A stretch of DNA of 64,000 nucleotides from positions 186,001-250,000 of the forward strand of contig NZ_NMUN01000005.1 of assembly GCF_002812725.1 (NCBI RefSeq). The letters run 5' to 3'. The position numbers and the translations under genes were made by a program. The notes under the pieces were generated by a model. It was not told the DNA's origin and ran no database searches. It was given only the letters and a program-made list of their open reading frames with translations. Shown here piece after piece: positions 36,279 through 47,441 of the stretch (position 1 is its first letter; every line of letters starts with the position of its first letter). The stretch is from Microbacterium sp. BR1. Its GTDB lineage: Bacteria > Actinomycetota > Actinomycetes > Actinomycetales > Microbacteriaceae.

Positions 36279-37262
36279 ATGAGCGGACTGCGCTGGGGAA
36301 TCCTCGCGACGGGCGGCATCGCCCGCACCTTCACCCAAGACCTGCACGTCGCGGGCCGAGAGATCGTCGCGGTCGGGTCGCGATCGGATGTCTCGGCGCG
36401 GGCGTTCGCCGAAGAGTTCGGCATCCCCCACGCACACGGCTCGTACGAGGCCCTCCTCGCCGATCCGGACGTGGACATCGTCTACGTCGCGACGCCGCAT
36501 CCGTCGCACGCAGAGAACGCGCTCGCGGTCATCGCCGCGGGCAAGCACGTGCTGGTCGAGAAGCCGTTCACCCTGAACGCCGCCGAGGCCGCCGCCGTCC
36601 GCGACGCCGCGGCAGCGCGCGGCGTGCTCGTCCTCGAGGCCATGTGGACCCGTTATCTGCCGCACATGGCGCGGATCCGCGAGCTGATCGCCGACGGCGC
36701 CGTCGGCGAGGTGCGGACGGTCTTCGCCGACCACACACAGCAGATCACGGCCGATCCCCGGCACCGCCTGAACGCCCTCGAGCTCGGCGGTGGCGCACTG
36801 CTCGATCTCGGCATCTATCCCGTGTCGTTCGTCTGGAACATCCTGGGTCGGCCCGAGACGGTCCTCGCGTCCGCTCGCAAGAGCGATACGGGCGCCGACA
36901 CCGAGGTGGCGACGATCTTCACGCACGCGTCCGGGGCGATCTCGACCACGATCTCGTCGTCGCGCGCGGCCGGGCCCAACACGGCGCATATCGTGGGCAC
37001 CGAGGGTCGAATCGACGTCGATCGCACCTGGTACAACGCGACGTCGTTCCGGCTGACCGGACCCGATGGCACGCTGCGCGAACACTACGTCTCGCACGTG
37101 CAGGGTCGCGGCATGCAGTATCAGGCCCTCGCGGCCGAGCGACTCGTCGCCGAAGGCAATCTGGTCGGCGACCTCCTGACGATCGATGAGACGGTGGACA
37201 TCATGGCGACACTCGACGAGATCCGGGGCCAGATCGGCCTCGTCTACCCGAGCGAGGCCTGA
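36279..37262 (+). CDS. Gfo/Idh/MocA-family oxidoreductase
   Basis: 327 residues. The N-terminal Rossmann fold (WGILATGGIARTFTQDL) binds NAD(P); EKPFTLNAAEA carries the EKP catalytic Lys, and GGGALLDLGIYPV is the second-domain motif with conserved Asp. The sequence is closest in look to trans-1,2-dihydrobenzene-1,2-diol dehydrogenase / sugar dehydrogenase members. The ATG is 6 bp downstream of TAGGCT, suggesting leaderless expression. It is followed after 1 bp by the NYN gene, so the two are co-transcribed. Confidence 0.9.
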   Translation: MSGLRWGILATGGIARTFTQDLHVAGREIVAVGSRSDVSARAFAEEFGIPHAHGSYEALLADPDVDIVYVATPHPSHAENALAVIAAGKHVLVEKPFTLNAAEAAAVRDAAAARGVLVLEAMWTRYLPHMARIRELIADGAVGEVRTVFADHTQQITADPRHRLNALELGGGALLDLGIYPVSFVWNILGRPETVLASARKSDTGADTEVATIFTHASGAISTTISSSRAAGPNTAHIVGTEGRIDVDRTWYNATSFRLTGPDGTLREHYVSHVQGRGMQYQALAAERLVAEGNLVGDLLTIDETVDIMATLDEIRGQIGLVYPSEA

Positions 37263-37263
37263 G

Positions 37264-38139
37264 ATGGCCGAAGGCGGCCGCGTCGCGGTCTATCTCGACT
37301 TCGACAACATCGTCATCTCTTGGTACGACCGCGTGCACGGCCGAAACGCCTATGGGCGCGACCGTCAACGCATCGCCGAGAATCCGGCCGAGCCCGAGAT
37401 CGCGGAACGCCTGAGCCAGGCCGTCATCGACGTGGGCGCGATCATCGACTACGCGGCATCGTTCGGCACCCTGGTGCTGACCCGCGCCTACGCGGACTGG
37501 TCGTCACCGGTCAATGCGGTCTACCGCAGTCAGCTCGTCGCCCGCGCGGTCGACCTCGTGCAGCTCTTCCCCGCCGCCGCCTACGCGAAGAACGGCGCCG
37601 ACATCCGCCTCGCGGTAGACGCTGTCGAAGACATGTTCCGACTCCCCGATCTCACGCACGTCGTGATCGTCGCGGGCGACTCCGACTACGTGCCCCTCGC
37701 GCAGCGCTGCAAGCGGCTCGGACGCTTCGTCGTCGGCGTCGGAGTGGCGGGCTCGACCGCCAAGTCGCTCGCGGCCGCGTGCGACCAGTTCGATGCCTAC
37801 GACGCCCTGCCCGGCGTTTCGGTGCCCACCGACAAGCCGCAGCAGAAACCGGATGCCACAGCATCCGATACTCCCGTGCGCCAGAGGCGCCGCAGCAGCA
37901 AGGACCCGGCGGCCGACCTGCTCGAGCGTGCGCTGCGCCTCGAACACGAGCGCACCGATGCCGACTGGATGCACAGCTCGGTCATCAAGAACCTCATCAA
38001 GCGGATGGACCCGTCCTTCAGCGAGAAGGGGCTCGGCTTCAAGTCGTTCTCGGACTTCATCAAGGCCCACCCGGCGATCGTCGAGATGAACGAGACCGAC
38101 AACATCCGCCTGGTGCGGCTGGTTCCCGACAAGCGCTGA
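37264..38139 (+). CDS. NYN-domain protein with C-terminal LOTUS/OST-HTH-like domain (putative RNase)
   Basis: 291 residues. The N-terminal PIN-like NYN domain shows YLDFDNIVIS with the catalytic Asp pair, KNGADIRLAVDAVEDM and VIVAGDSDYVPLAQRCK. A basic linker (RQRRRSSKD near 205) leads to a helical C-terminus, about 215-291, with WMHSSVIKNLIKRMDPSF and GFKSFSDFIKAHP, which matches the OST-HTH/LOTUS RNA-binding pattern. Such proteins are likely sequence- or structure-guided ribonucleases; bacterial roles are little known. It follows the Gfo/Idh gene by 1 bp. Confidence 0.85.
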   Translation: MAEGGRVAVYLDFDNIVISWYDRVHGRNAYGRDRQRIAENPAEPEIAERLSQAVIDVGAIIDYAASFGTLVLTRAYADWSSPVNAVYRSQLVARAVDLVQLFPAAAYAKNGADIRLAVDAVEDMFRLPDLTHVVIVAGDSDYVPLAQRCKRLGRFVVGVGVAGSTAKSLAAACDQFDAYDALPGVSVPTDKPQQKPDATASDTPVRQRRRSSKDPAADLLERALRLEHERTDADWMHSSVIKNLIKRMDPSFSEKGLGFKSFSDFIKAHPAIVEMNETDNIRLVRLVPDKR

Positions 38140-38140
38140 G

Positions 38141-38554
38141 CTAGCGCGAGCGCGTCGACCAGTACGCCCACGCCACGAGCACCGGCTGGAAGAACAGCCG
38201 GACGAATCGCTTGCGGTCGGTGTCGAGACCGAACCCGTCGCGCTTCTTGGCGTACTGCTCGACGTTGCCCGGGAACACCGCGACGAAGAACGCCGCGAGC
38301 AGCAGGCCGATGCGCGACCTCTCTTTCGGCAGGGCGATCAGGGCCGCCCCGAGCATGATCTCGACGGCTCCGGATGCCACGACGACCGCGTCCTTGTCGA
38401 GCGGGGTGTACTCGGTCGTCCAGTCGGGCACCTGCGCCTGGAACTCCTTGCGCGCCCAGAACAGGTGAGAGATACCGGCGAAGGCGAGCGCGCCGCCGAG
38501 TGCCCAGCGAGCGATCGTGCGCGGGGGCGAGGATGCGATGTCGTGTGCGGCCAT
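38141..38554 (-). CDS. DoxX-like membrane protein (paralogue 1)
   Basis: 137 residues with about four helices. LDKDAVVVASGAVEIMLGAALIALP and AAFFVAVFPGNVEQY mark the family (key residues LDKDA, MLGAAL, AVFPGN). A close relative, sharing these blocks, is encoded at 40754-41218; both flank the ACC deaminase and cupin genes. The ATG with the preceding GTG-started extension omitted is preferred. The function of DoxX-like proteins is unclear; some work in redox or respiratory membranes. Confidence 0.75.
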   Translation of the reverse strand: MAAHDIASSPPRTIARWALGGALAFAGISHLFWARKEFQAQVPDWTTEYTPLDKDAVVVASGAVEIMLGAALIALPKERSRIGLLLAAFFVAVFPGNVEQYAKKRDGFGLDTDRKRFVRLFFQPVLVAWAYWSTRSR

Positions 38555-38608
38555 GCCCTCAGTCAACACCCGGAACGCGGGCAGTGGTACCGGGTCAGTA
38601 GCGCCCGG

Positions 38609-39631
38609 TCAGTGGTACCGGCCGCTGTACGCGTTCAGAGCGGGCTGGCCGCCGAGGTGCGCGTACAGGACGTGCGAGTCGCGCGGGATCTCGCCCGAGG
38701 ACACGAGGTCGATGAGTCCCGCCATCGACTTGCCCTCGTACACCGGGTCGATGATGACGCCCTCGAGGCTGCCGGTCAGGCGCATGGCCTCGTCCGTCGA
38801 GGCGACCGGGATGCCGTAGTAGTCCCCGGCCCACCCCTCGAGCACGGTGATCTCGTCATCGCGCAGGTCCCGACCGACGCCGATCATGTCGGCCGTGCGC
38901 CGGGCGATCCGGGCGACCTGATCGCGCGTCTCGTCGATCTTGGCGGACGCGTCGATGCCGATCACCCGACGCTCGCGGCCGCCGAAGTTCTCGACCAGGT
39001 CGGCGAAGCCCGCGATCATGCCGGCGTGGGTCGATCCGGTGACGCTGCAGACGACGATCGTGTCGAAGAAGACGCCCAGTTCGGCCTCTTGAGCGGCGAC
39101 CTCGTGCGCCCAGTTCGCGAATCCGAGTCCGCCGAGCGGGTGATCCGACGCCCCCGCCGGGATCGCGTAGGGCGTGCCGCCGGATGCCTCGACATCCGCG
39201 ATCGCCTGCTTCCACGAGTCCTTGAACCCGATGCCGAAGCCCGAGGCATCCAGCCGCACGTCCGCACCCATCAGGCGCGAGAGCATGATGTTGCCCACGC
39301 GGTCGTTCACGGAATCGGGCCAGTCCACCCAGTTCTCCTGCACGAGGACGGCCTTCATGCCGAGATGCGCGGCGACCGCGGCGACCTGCCGGGTGTGGTT
39401 GGACTGCACGCCCCCGATCGACACGAGCGTGTCGGCCCCCTGCGCGATGGCGTCCGGCACGAGATATTCGAGCTTGCGCACCTTGTTGCCGCCGTACGCG
39501 AGGCCGCTCGAGACGTCCTCGCGCTTCGCCCACACCCGCGCGCCGCCGAGGTGATCGCTCAAGCGGTCGAGCGGATGCACGGGGCTCGGTCCGAAGGTGA
39601 GCGAGTGGCGCGGGAAGTCACTGAGCGGCAT
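38609..39631 (-). CDS. acdS: 1-aminocyclopropane-1-carboxylate (ACC) deaminase
   Basis: 340 residues, PLP fold type II. It cleaves ACC, the plant ethylene precursor, to 2-oxobutyrate and ammonia. The PLP lysine is Lys50 in [12 protein letters not shown]; the nucleophile Ser77 is in [10 protein letters not shown]. The residues separating deaminase from D-cysteine desulfhydrase are kept: Tyr-Glu in DPVYEGKSM and Leu in [10 protein letters not shown] (Tyr294, Glu295 and Leu322 of the Pseudomonas enzyme). GGAGAACC precedes the ATG. A palindromic site is found about 20 bp upstream. It suggests a plant-associated lifestyle. Confidence 0.92.
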   Translation of the reverse strand: MPLSDFPRHSLTFGPSPVHPLDRLSDHLGGARVWAKREDVSSGLAYGGNKVRKLEYLVPDAIAQGADTLVSIGGVQSNHTRQVAAVAAHLGMKAVLVQENWVDWPDSVNDRVGNIMLSRLMGADVRLDASGFGIGFKDSWKQAIADVEASGGTPYAIPAGASDHPLGGLGFANWAHEVAAQEAELGVFFDTIVVCSVTGSTHAGMIAGFADLVENFGGRERRVIGIDASAKIDETRDQVARIARRTADMIGVGRDLRDDEITVLEGWAGDYYGIPVASTDEAMRLTGSLEGVIIDPVYEGKSMAGLIDLVSSGEIPRDSHVLYAHLGGQPALNAYSGRYH

Positions 39632-39651
39632 GGTTCTCCAGGGGTCGGGAA

Positions 39652-39665
39652 TGCAACATATTACA
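39652..39665. promoter_or_regulatory. Palindromic operator and -10 upstream of acdS
   Basis: TGCAACATATTACA is a near-perfect TGYAA-N4-TTRCA palindrome. Read on the minus strand it includes TAATAT, a good -10, about 25 bp upstream of the start codon. AcdS genes are often controlled by Lrp-type or similar regulators in other bacteria; no regulator gene is adjacent here. Confidence 0.4.
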
Positions 39666-39710
39666 CATCGGGCCACGAGGCCCTCGCCCGAAGGCGGGGT
39701 CGAGGGCGGG

Positions 39711-40757
39711 TCAGACCGGATCGGTCGGGTTCACCTTTTCGACCAGCAGCGGATCGACCGGGGTGAACGGGAACGCGGGCAGCTGATCGACCGCGACACC
39801 GAAGGTGGCGGCCAGCACGGGGCGGGAGAACGCCGAGACCGACTCGCGGTAGCCGATGTCGCCGGGCGTCGGCTGATCGAAGAAGATCAGGAAGTGGATC
39901 TCGTCGTCCCCGATCACCTCGATCTGGTGCGGGTACGCGGGCGGGACGAAATAGCAATCGCCCGGCTCGAGCAGGTACGTGTCGACGGTGCCGTCGGGGT
40001 CGAGGATCGACATCCGGGCGCGTCCCTGGTGCACGTAGCCCATCTCGGCGGTGCCGGGGTGCCAGTGCGGTTCGCGCATCCCGTCGTCGCGGATAGTGAG
40101 CGAGTACATCGACATGCTCGAAAGGGCGGGCCAGTACTGGCTGCGCGCGAGCTTGACGGCGGCGAACGGATGCTGCAGCGGTGCCTCTTGCGACGCGATG
40201 TCGAACTTGTGCGGGTTGCCGTAGCCTGCCGTGTCCGGGACCACGGGCGGGCCCTCCCGGCGGACGATGTCGCGAGAGGTCGTGTCGCGCGGCAAGGCTG
40301 CGAAGTCCGATGCCGGGAGCCCGTAGGTGTTGCCCAGCACGGCATCCGACATCTCGCCGAACGCCGCGCGCAGCGAGAAGTCCTCGGGCGCCTCGTTCGA
40401 GAAGGCCACCACGATCTCGGCCTCGGCGTCGCCGATGTTCTCGATGTGATGCAGGGCCCCGGACGGGATCGTGAACATCTGCCCCGCCGTGATCGTGAAG
40501 GACGAGAAGACGCTGCCGTTCTCGACGATCGACACCAGGACGGACCCCGCGAGGCAGTAGCCGAGCTCGTCTGCGTTGGCGTGCCAGTGCGGCTCACGGA
40601 CGCTGCCGGGCGCCAGCACGAGCCGTTTGATGGAGAGCCGCCGCAGGATCGGGAAGTTGTCGACCGTCAGGCGACGGATACTGCCGAGCTCGCTGTCGTG
40701 CTGCGCCTCGGCGGTGCGGAGGGAACGGACGTGTCGGGAGGATGCGGTGGCGCTCAT
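39711..40757 (-). CDS. Bicupin, oxalate-decarboxylase-like
   Basis: 348 residues with two cupin barrels. Each has the metal motif: [14 protein letters not shown] with HxH...E in the first, [14 protein letters not shown] in the second, and the later His in ALHHIENIG and [10 protein letters not shown]. Two intact sites fit oxalate decarboxylase/oxidase, with manganese as usual metal; the active-site lid residues were not identified. Its ATG overlaps the upstream DoxX-like stop (ATGA), and acdS follows after 79 bp. Plant oxalate would be a plausible substrate. Confidence 0.8.
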   Translation of the reverse strand: MSATASSRHVRSLRTAEAQHDSELGSIRRLTVDNFPILRRLSIKRLVLAPGSVREPHWHANADELGYCLAGSVLVSIVENGSVFSSFTITAGQMFTIPSGALHHIENIGDAEAEIVVAFSNEAPEDFSLRAAFGEMSDAVLGNTYGLPASDFAALPRDTTSRDIVRREGPPVVPDTAGYGNPHKFDIASQEAPLQHPFAAVKLARSQYWPALSSMSMYSLTIRDDGMREPHWHPGTAEMGYVHQGRARMSILDPDGTVDTYLLEPGDCYFVPPAYPHQIEVIGDDEIHFLIFFDQPTPGDIGYRESVSAFSRPVLAATFGVAVDQLPAFPFTPVDPLLVEKVNPTDPV

Positions 40758-41218
40758 CTGCGGCCTTTCTGCGATCGCGGGGACGGTCGGGATGGGGAGG
40801 AGGGTGACGGTGTGCTCCACAGCGCCCACGCGACGAGCAGGGGCTGCAGCAGCAGACGGATGAATCGGGCACGATCGGTGCGCATGAGGGGTGCCGGGCG
40901 GCCGGTGCGCCACTGGTGGACGTTGCCCGGGAACACGGCGACGAAGAAGGCCGCGACGACCGCACCGATGCGGCGGCGCTCGCGCGGCAGGACGACGAGC
41001 GCGGCCCCGAGCATCACCTCGACGACCCCCGAGCCGATCACGATCGCGTCTTTGTCGAGCCGCAGCATCCGCGTCGCCCACTCCGGCACCACGATGCGGT
41101 ACCCGCGACGACCCCAGGTGAGGTGCGACACCCCCGCGCCGATCAGCAGGGCCGCGAGCGCCCCGCGCCCGACCGTGCGTGCGATCCCCGCGGGGTCTGT
41201 CGATGCGCGTTCCACCAC
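40754..41218 (-). CDS. DoxX-like membrane protein (paralogue 2)
   Basis: 154 residues, about four helices. It shares LDKDA, VEVMLGAALVVLP, RRRIG and AAFFVAVFPGNV with paralogue 1 at 38141-38554, and adds a Ser/Pro/Arg-rich C-terminal tail. Start is GTG; a second GTG directly follows and has the better distance to GAGGA, so the protein may be one residue shorter. Coupled by ATGA to the bicupin gene, so the two products are probably needed together. Confidence 0.75.
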   Translation of the reverse strand: MVERASTDPAGIARTVGRGALAALLIGAGVSHLTWGRRGYRIVVPEWATRMLRLDKDAIVIGSGVVEVMLGAALVVLPRERRRIGAVVAAFFVAVFPGNVHQWRTGRPAPLMRTDRARFIRLLLQPLLVAWALWSTPSPSSPSRPSPRSQKGRR

Positions 41219-41259
41219 GTCCTCAGTGTTCCACGACGGCGGGCGTCGAAGCACCGCGC

Positions 41260-41314
41260 GAACGGTCGCGACACGCCGCTCGCGCCGATGGCACACGGCG
41301 AGTCGCGACCGTTC
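41260..41314. repeat. Dispersed palindrome copy 2 (REP-like, inverted relative to copy 1)
   Basis: Arms GAACGGTCGCGACACGCCG and CGGCGAGTCGCGACCGTTC across a 17-nt loop. The arms are those of copy 1 (20697-20752) exchanged, including the single mismatch, so this is the same element in the opposite orientation. It lies between the GyrI-like gene and the DoxX-like gene. Confidence 0.7.
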
Positions 41315-41331
41315 AATCGATGCGGGCGACC

Positions 41332-41949
41332 TCAGCCGACCCGCTCGACGGGCTGCCGCAGGATCGTCCGGAGCTTCTCGGGCGCCGTGCGCCGCGGATC
41401 GCCGAGGTAGATCTCGTGGTGGCGTCCGGTCATCCGCAGGCCGTGCTCGGGGATGAAGTCGTCGTGCATCGCCTCGAGCACGGGGCCCTCCGCGTCGTAG
41501 GGCCCGACGTGCAACGTCTGGACGCAGAGCCCCTCGTCGAGGGCCTCCACCCGCAGCGCGTCGATCGCGGGCGCCCCGCCCTTCGTCCGCACCGCCTGCG
41601 CGGCGACCTCGACACGGGCGTCGTCGATCCAGTCGGGCACGAGGATCATCGCGGTCCAGCGCCAGCGGGTCTTGTCCCGCGCGGCCGTGAACGCGGCCAT
41701 GTCGTCCGACCACCAGAGCGCCTCGAGCGGCATGACGACGTAGTCGCGGTCGAGCTCGCGCTTGCTCAGGAACTTCAGGGCGTACGCGACGGGATACAGC
41801 GTGGCCAACGCATCCGCGTACGCCTGCGCCGTGTTCGGATCGCCCGCGCCGTCGATCGCGAGGTACCGCAGGGGCGGAACCGTCACGATCTCGAAGCGGC
41901 CGCGGGGCGCGGCGTATGTCGCGATCTGCTTCTTCAGGTCGATCTTCAT
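41332..41949 (-). CDS. GyrI-like small-molecule-binding domain protein
   Basis: 205 residues, single domain. Features of GyrI-like (SOUL/Bac_transf-type effector-binding) proteins: PPLRYLAIDGAGDPN near residue 25, then the second repeat HVGPYDAEGPVLEAMHDDF and HHEIYLGDPRRTAPEKLRT at the end. These folds bind hydrophobic or cationic compounds, sometimes hydrolysing cyclopropane-carbonyl toxins. No DNA-binding domain is attached. Single gene. Confidence 0.82.
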   Translation of the reverse strand: MKIDLKKQIATYAAPRGRFEIVTVPPLRYLAIDGAGDPNTAQAYADALATLYPVAYALKFLSKRELDRDYVVMPLEALWWSDDMAAFTAARDKTRWRWTAMILVPDWIDDARVEVAAQAVRTKGGAPAIDALRVEALDEGLCVQTLHVGPYDAEGPVLEAMHDDFIPEHGLRMTGRHHEIYLGDPRRTAPEKLRTILRQPVERVG

Positions 41950-42025
41950 CTCGGGAGAAGCGTAGCGAGGGGCAAAGGCGCCGAGAAGAGGGAAGACGCC
42001 GAGACGAGGCGGCGCGCTAACGCAC

Positions 42026-42062
42026 CACGCGCCGGCACGGATGCTCTCCGTGCCGGCGCGTG
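42026..42062. terminator. Strong hairpin terminator after clpC-type gene
   Basis: CACGCGCCGGCACGGA and TCCGTGCCGGCGCGTG form a perfect 16-bp stem with a 5-nt loop, 14 bp beyond the stop of the ClpC-type gene. It lacks a U-run, common for terminators in this GC range. The remaining 126-bp gap holds nothing else recognised. Confidence 0.7.
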
Positions 42063-42075
42063 CGTTCGGTCGTTC

Positions 42076-44640
<2,565 letters not shown>

Positions 44641-44657
44641 GAGGCCTCCTGATCAAA

Positions 44658-44678
44658 CGTGAGTCTTATGCACTCAAC
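44658..44678. promoter_or_regulatory. HAIR box 1 (HspR operator) upstream of clpC-type gene
   Basis: CGTGAGT-N7-ACTCAAC matches the HAIR consensus CTTGAGT-N7-ACTCAAG at the central bases. It lies just downstream of the likely -10 (TAAAGT, 44677-44682, minus strand). Confidence 0.65.
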
Positions 44679-44685
44679 TTTAGGA

Positions 44686-44706
44686 CTTGAGTGCGTTCGT
44701 ATCAAG
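44686..44706. promoter_or_regulatory. HAIR box 2 with overlapping promoter
   Basis: CTTGAGT-N7-TATCAAG has a perfect left arm and 5 of 7 matches on the right. On the minus strand TTGATA (44700-44705) and TAAAGT (44677-44682) are separated by 17 bp, a good -35/-10 pair, so HspR binding would block it. The nhaA stop codon lies inside this box. Confidence 0.65.
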
Positions 44707-46588
44707 TTGAACGTGGAGGGGTCGTGGTTATTCCCGGTGATTTCGCAGCCGCCTCGAGCGCGCGAATCAAGCTTTCGGAATCGTAGGGACCGATGTGCCG
44801 CTTCTCGCCGACGAAGAACGTCGGCGTGGAGTGCAGGTCCATCATCTCGGCGTCCAGGCGGTCGTCGTCGACGCGCCGGACGACCTCCGCGGAGCGGAAG
44901 TCAACGACGAAACGATCCAGATCGAGGCCGAGATCGGTGGCGTAGCCGCGGATGTCCTCCTTGGTCAGCGCCTTCTGATGCGCGAAGAGCGTCCGTGCCA
45001 TCTCGAAGAAGTGCCCCTGCAGCCCCGCAGCCTCCGCGGCCTTGGCCGCGCCTTCCGCGTGCGGATGCACCGCATCGAGGGGAAGGTGTCGGAAGACCCA
45101 GCGCACCTGTCCGGGCAGACGATCGAAGACGGCGTCGATCGATCCGGTCGCGCGACTGCAGAACGGGCACTCGAAGTCCCCGTACTCGACGATCGTGTAC
45201 GGGGCATCCACCGGTCCGCGGATGTGGTCGCGCTCGGGGTCCACGGGCCGGACGAGCTTCGCACCGATCGCCTGCGGCGGCTGGAACCGGTCGGCGATCG
45301 TGAAAATGACCCAGCCCAGCAGGAACGCGAGGACGGATGCCGCGAGCACGCCGACGCGCGCCAGATCCTGCGCCTCGTCATCGTCGATGGCGATCGTGAC
45401 GATGAAGAGCGAGATCGTGAAGCCGATGCCCGAGAGCGCCGCTCCCCCGGCGATCCGAGGCATCCCGAGTCCTGGCGCGAGCTTGCCACCTCCGAAAGCC
45501 CGCACGAGGGCCGTGCCGCCCAGGATGCCGACGAACTTGCCGACGACGAGGGCCGCGATGATGCCCCAGGTGAGGGGGGACGTGAACGCCGTCGCGAGCA
45601 CCTGGCCGTCGAGGTGTACACCGGCGTTGGCAAGCGCGAAGATCGGCAAGACGAGGAAGGAGATGTACGGGGCCCAGGCCGTCTGCAGACGTTCGTTGAT
45701 CGAGAGCGATTCGCGCAGGCTCCGGGTGACGGCGGCCGCGTACAGCGTGTTCGGCGACTCGCGGAAGGCCTGCGTGAGCTGCGCGGTGCGTTCGACGTCG
45801 CCGCGCCGGGGCGCGAACACCGGGATGAGCAGGGCCACGGCGACGCCCGCGAGGGTGGGGTGGATGCCGGCGTACGCGAGCGCGATCCAGAGCCCCACAC
45901 CCAGCACCGCGTAGCTCAGGCCCCGTGCCGCGCGCAGGAAGCGCACGCACGCGATCGCGGCGACGAGCGCGACCGCGACGAGGAGCGGAACCCAGCGGAT
46001 GCCCTCGTTGTAGAAGAGTCCGATCACGAGCAGCGCACCCACGTCGTCCACGACGGCGAGGGTGAGGAGGAAGGTCCGCAGCCGGGCGGGGAACTTCGGT
46101 CCGATGATCGCGAGCGCACCGAGCAGGAAGGCCGTGTCGGTCGAGATCACCACACCCCACGCGTGGGCGTAGTCGGTCGACGCGGCGAACGTGAGGAAGA
46201 TGAGCGCCGGCAGGATGAGCCCGGCGACGGCCGCCGCGATCGGCACCCGCGCGCGGGCCGGATCGGTGAGCTCGCCGATCGCGAACTCGCGCTTGACCTC
46301 GAGTCCGACGAGAAAGAAGAAGAACGCCATCAGGGCATCGTTGACGACGCCGTGCAGCGTGGCCGACACCTCGAGATCGCCGAGCGAGACATCCAGATGC
46401 ATGTCCCAGAACTGCTCGTACGTGTAGCCCCACGGTGAGTTCGCCCACAGGATCGCGAGCGCCGTGAAGATCAGCAGCAGCGCCGCCGCTTTGCGGTCGG
46501 AGGACTCGCGCTTGCGCTTCATCCGGATCGAGACCGGCGGCTCGAGCGTTGTCGGCGCGAAAGGCGTGGCAGACCCGGGAGCGCTCAT
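44702..46588 (-). CDS. nhaA: NhaA Na+/H+ antiporter fused to a DsbA-like thioredoxin domain
   Basis: 628 residues. Residues about 35-420 are NhaA: MAFFFFLVGLEVKREF, VISTDTAFLLGAL and the transport Asp pair in LAVVDDVGALLVIGL. The C-terminal part, about 440-620, is a DsbA/thioredoxin fold with FECPFCSRATG (CPFC active site), FRHLPLDAVHPHA and the cis-Pro segment STPTFFVGEKRH. The fusion is known in actinobacterial annotation, where a soluble disulfide oxidoreductase-like domain is tethered to the antiporter. Start ATG is the one followed by SAPGSATPF. Divergent from the EI24 gene. Confidence 0.92.
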   Translation of the reverse strand: MSAPGSATPFAPTTLEPPVSIRMKRKRESSDRKAAALLLIFTALAILWANSPWGYTYEQFWDMHLDVSLGDLEVSATLHGVVNDALMAFFFFLVGLEVKREFAIGELTDPARARVPIAAAVAGLILPALIFLTFAASTDYAHAWGVVISTDTAFLLGALAIIGPKFPARLRTFLLTLAVVDDVGALLVIGLFYNEGIRWVPLLVAVALVAAIACVRFLRAARGLSYAVLGVGLWIALAYAGIHPTLAGVAVALLIPVFAPRRGDVERTAQLTQAFRESPNTLYAAAVTRSLRESLSINERLQTAWAPYISFLVLPIFALANAGVHLDGQVLATAFTSPLTWGIIAALVVGKFVGILGGTALVRAFGGGKLAPGLGMPRIAGGAALSGIGFTISLFIVTIAIDDDEAQDLARVGVLAASVLAFLLGWVIFTIADRFQPPQAIGAKLVRPVDPERDHIRGPVDAPYTIVEYGDFECPFCSRATGSIDAVFDRLPGQVRWVFRHLPLDAVHPHAEGAAKAAEAAGLQGHFFEMARTLFAHQKALTKEDIRGYATDLGLDLDRFVVDFRSAEVVRRVDDDRLDAEMMDLHSTPTFFVGEKRHIGPYDSESLIRALEAAAKSPGITTTPPRST

Positions 46589-46639
46589 GCCGCCCAGCAT
46601 AGGGCTGGATCTGCGGGTGGGCGCCCGTAGCCTGGAAGC

Positions 46640-47407
46640 ATGCGGGAGTTCATCGGCGGGGTGCGGATGCTCGGGAGCGGCCTCGCACTCTGGCGGCGCA
46701 TTCCGGGCCCGATGGCGCTCGGTCTCGTGCCCGCGGCCATCGTCGGCATCCTGCTGTTCGCCGGACTCGTCACCCTGTCGTTCCACCTGCCGCGACTCGC
46801 CGAGTTCGTCACGCCGTTCGCGGACGGATGGCCGGGGCTCTGGGCGAGCGTCGTGCGCGTCGCGGTCGGCACGGCGATGCTGGGCGCCGCGCTCGTCGTG
46901 ATCGCGATCTCGTTCACCGCGCTGACGCTGCTGGTCGGCGAGCCGTTCTACGACCGCATCTGGCGTGCGGCGGAACGAGAGCTCGGCGCGGTTCCCGCGG
47001 ACGCCCCCTACGGATTCTGGCGTTCGGTCGGCGACGGCTTCTCGTTCGTCGCTCGCGGTATCGCGATCGCGATCGCCGCCGGGCTGCTCGGGCTCATCCC
47101 GGTCGTCGGCGGTTTCACCGGCGCGGTCGGCGGCGTCCTGATGACCGGATGGCTGCTGGCCGACGAACTCTCGTCACGTGCCCTGTCTGCCCGGGGAATC
47201 AATCCCCGTGCGCGCCGCGCGCTGCTCGCGGCGCATCGCGCGCGCACTCTCGGGTTCGGCGTCGCGACGCAGCTCTGCTTCTTGGTCCCGCTCGGCGCGG
47301 TGTTCATCATGCCCGCAGCGGTCGCGGGGTCGACCGTCTTGGCCCGGTCGCTCGTTGCGTCGGCGGAACTCACCGCGTCGGGTCAGTACGCCGGGTCGGG
47401 CGGTTAG
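46640..47407 (+). CDS. EI24 / CysZ-like membrane protein
   Basis: 255 residues with about four to five helices. LVGEPFYDRIWRAAE after the second helix and GLLGLIPVVGGFTGAV are the EI24-domain blocks. CysZ members carry sulfate in proteobacteria; actinobacterial relatives are uncharacterised. The ATG is 6 bp downstream of TAGCCT (leaderless), facing away from nhaA. Confidence 0.82.
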   Translation: MREFIGGVRMLGSGLALWRRIPGPMALGLVPAAIVGILLFAGLVTLSFHLPRLAEFVTPFADGWPGLWASVVRVAVGTAMLGAALVVIAISFTALTLLVGEPFYDRIWRAAERELGAVPADAPYGFWRSVGDGFSFVARGIAIAIAAGLLGLIPVVGGFTGAVGGVLMTGWLLADELSSRALSARGINPRARRALLAAHRARTLGFGVATQLCFLVPLGAVFIMPAAVAGSTVLARSLVASAELTASGQYAGSGG

Positions 47408-47441
47408 TCGCGTCCGCCCTCGTTCGTCGCGGCCGCCCTGG

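Noticed and set aside
34702..37097. Alternative minus-strand extensions of sseA over the Gfo/Idh gene
   Set aside because: Upstream part is a shadow of the Gfo/Idh reading frame; sseA has its own ribosome site at the start used.
38609..39631. D-cysteine desulfhydrase instead of ACC deaminase
   Set aside because: The Tyr-Glu of VYEGKSM and the Leu of HLGG that favour ACC deaminase are both kept.
44671..44694. CIRCE element upstream of the clpC-type gene
   Set aside because: GCACTCAA-N9-TTGAGTGC has CIRCE-like spacing but lacks the TTAGCACTC/GAGTGCTAA ends; the two overlapping HAIR boxes explain it better.
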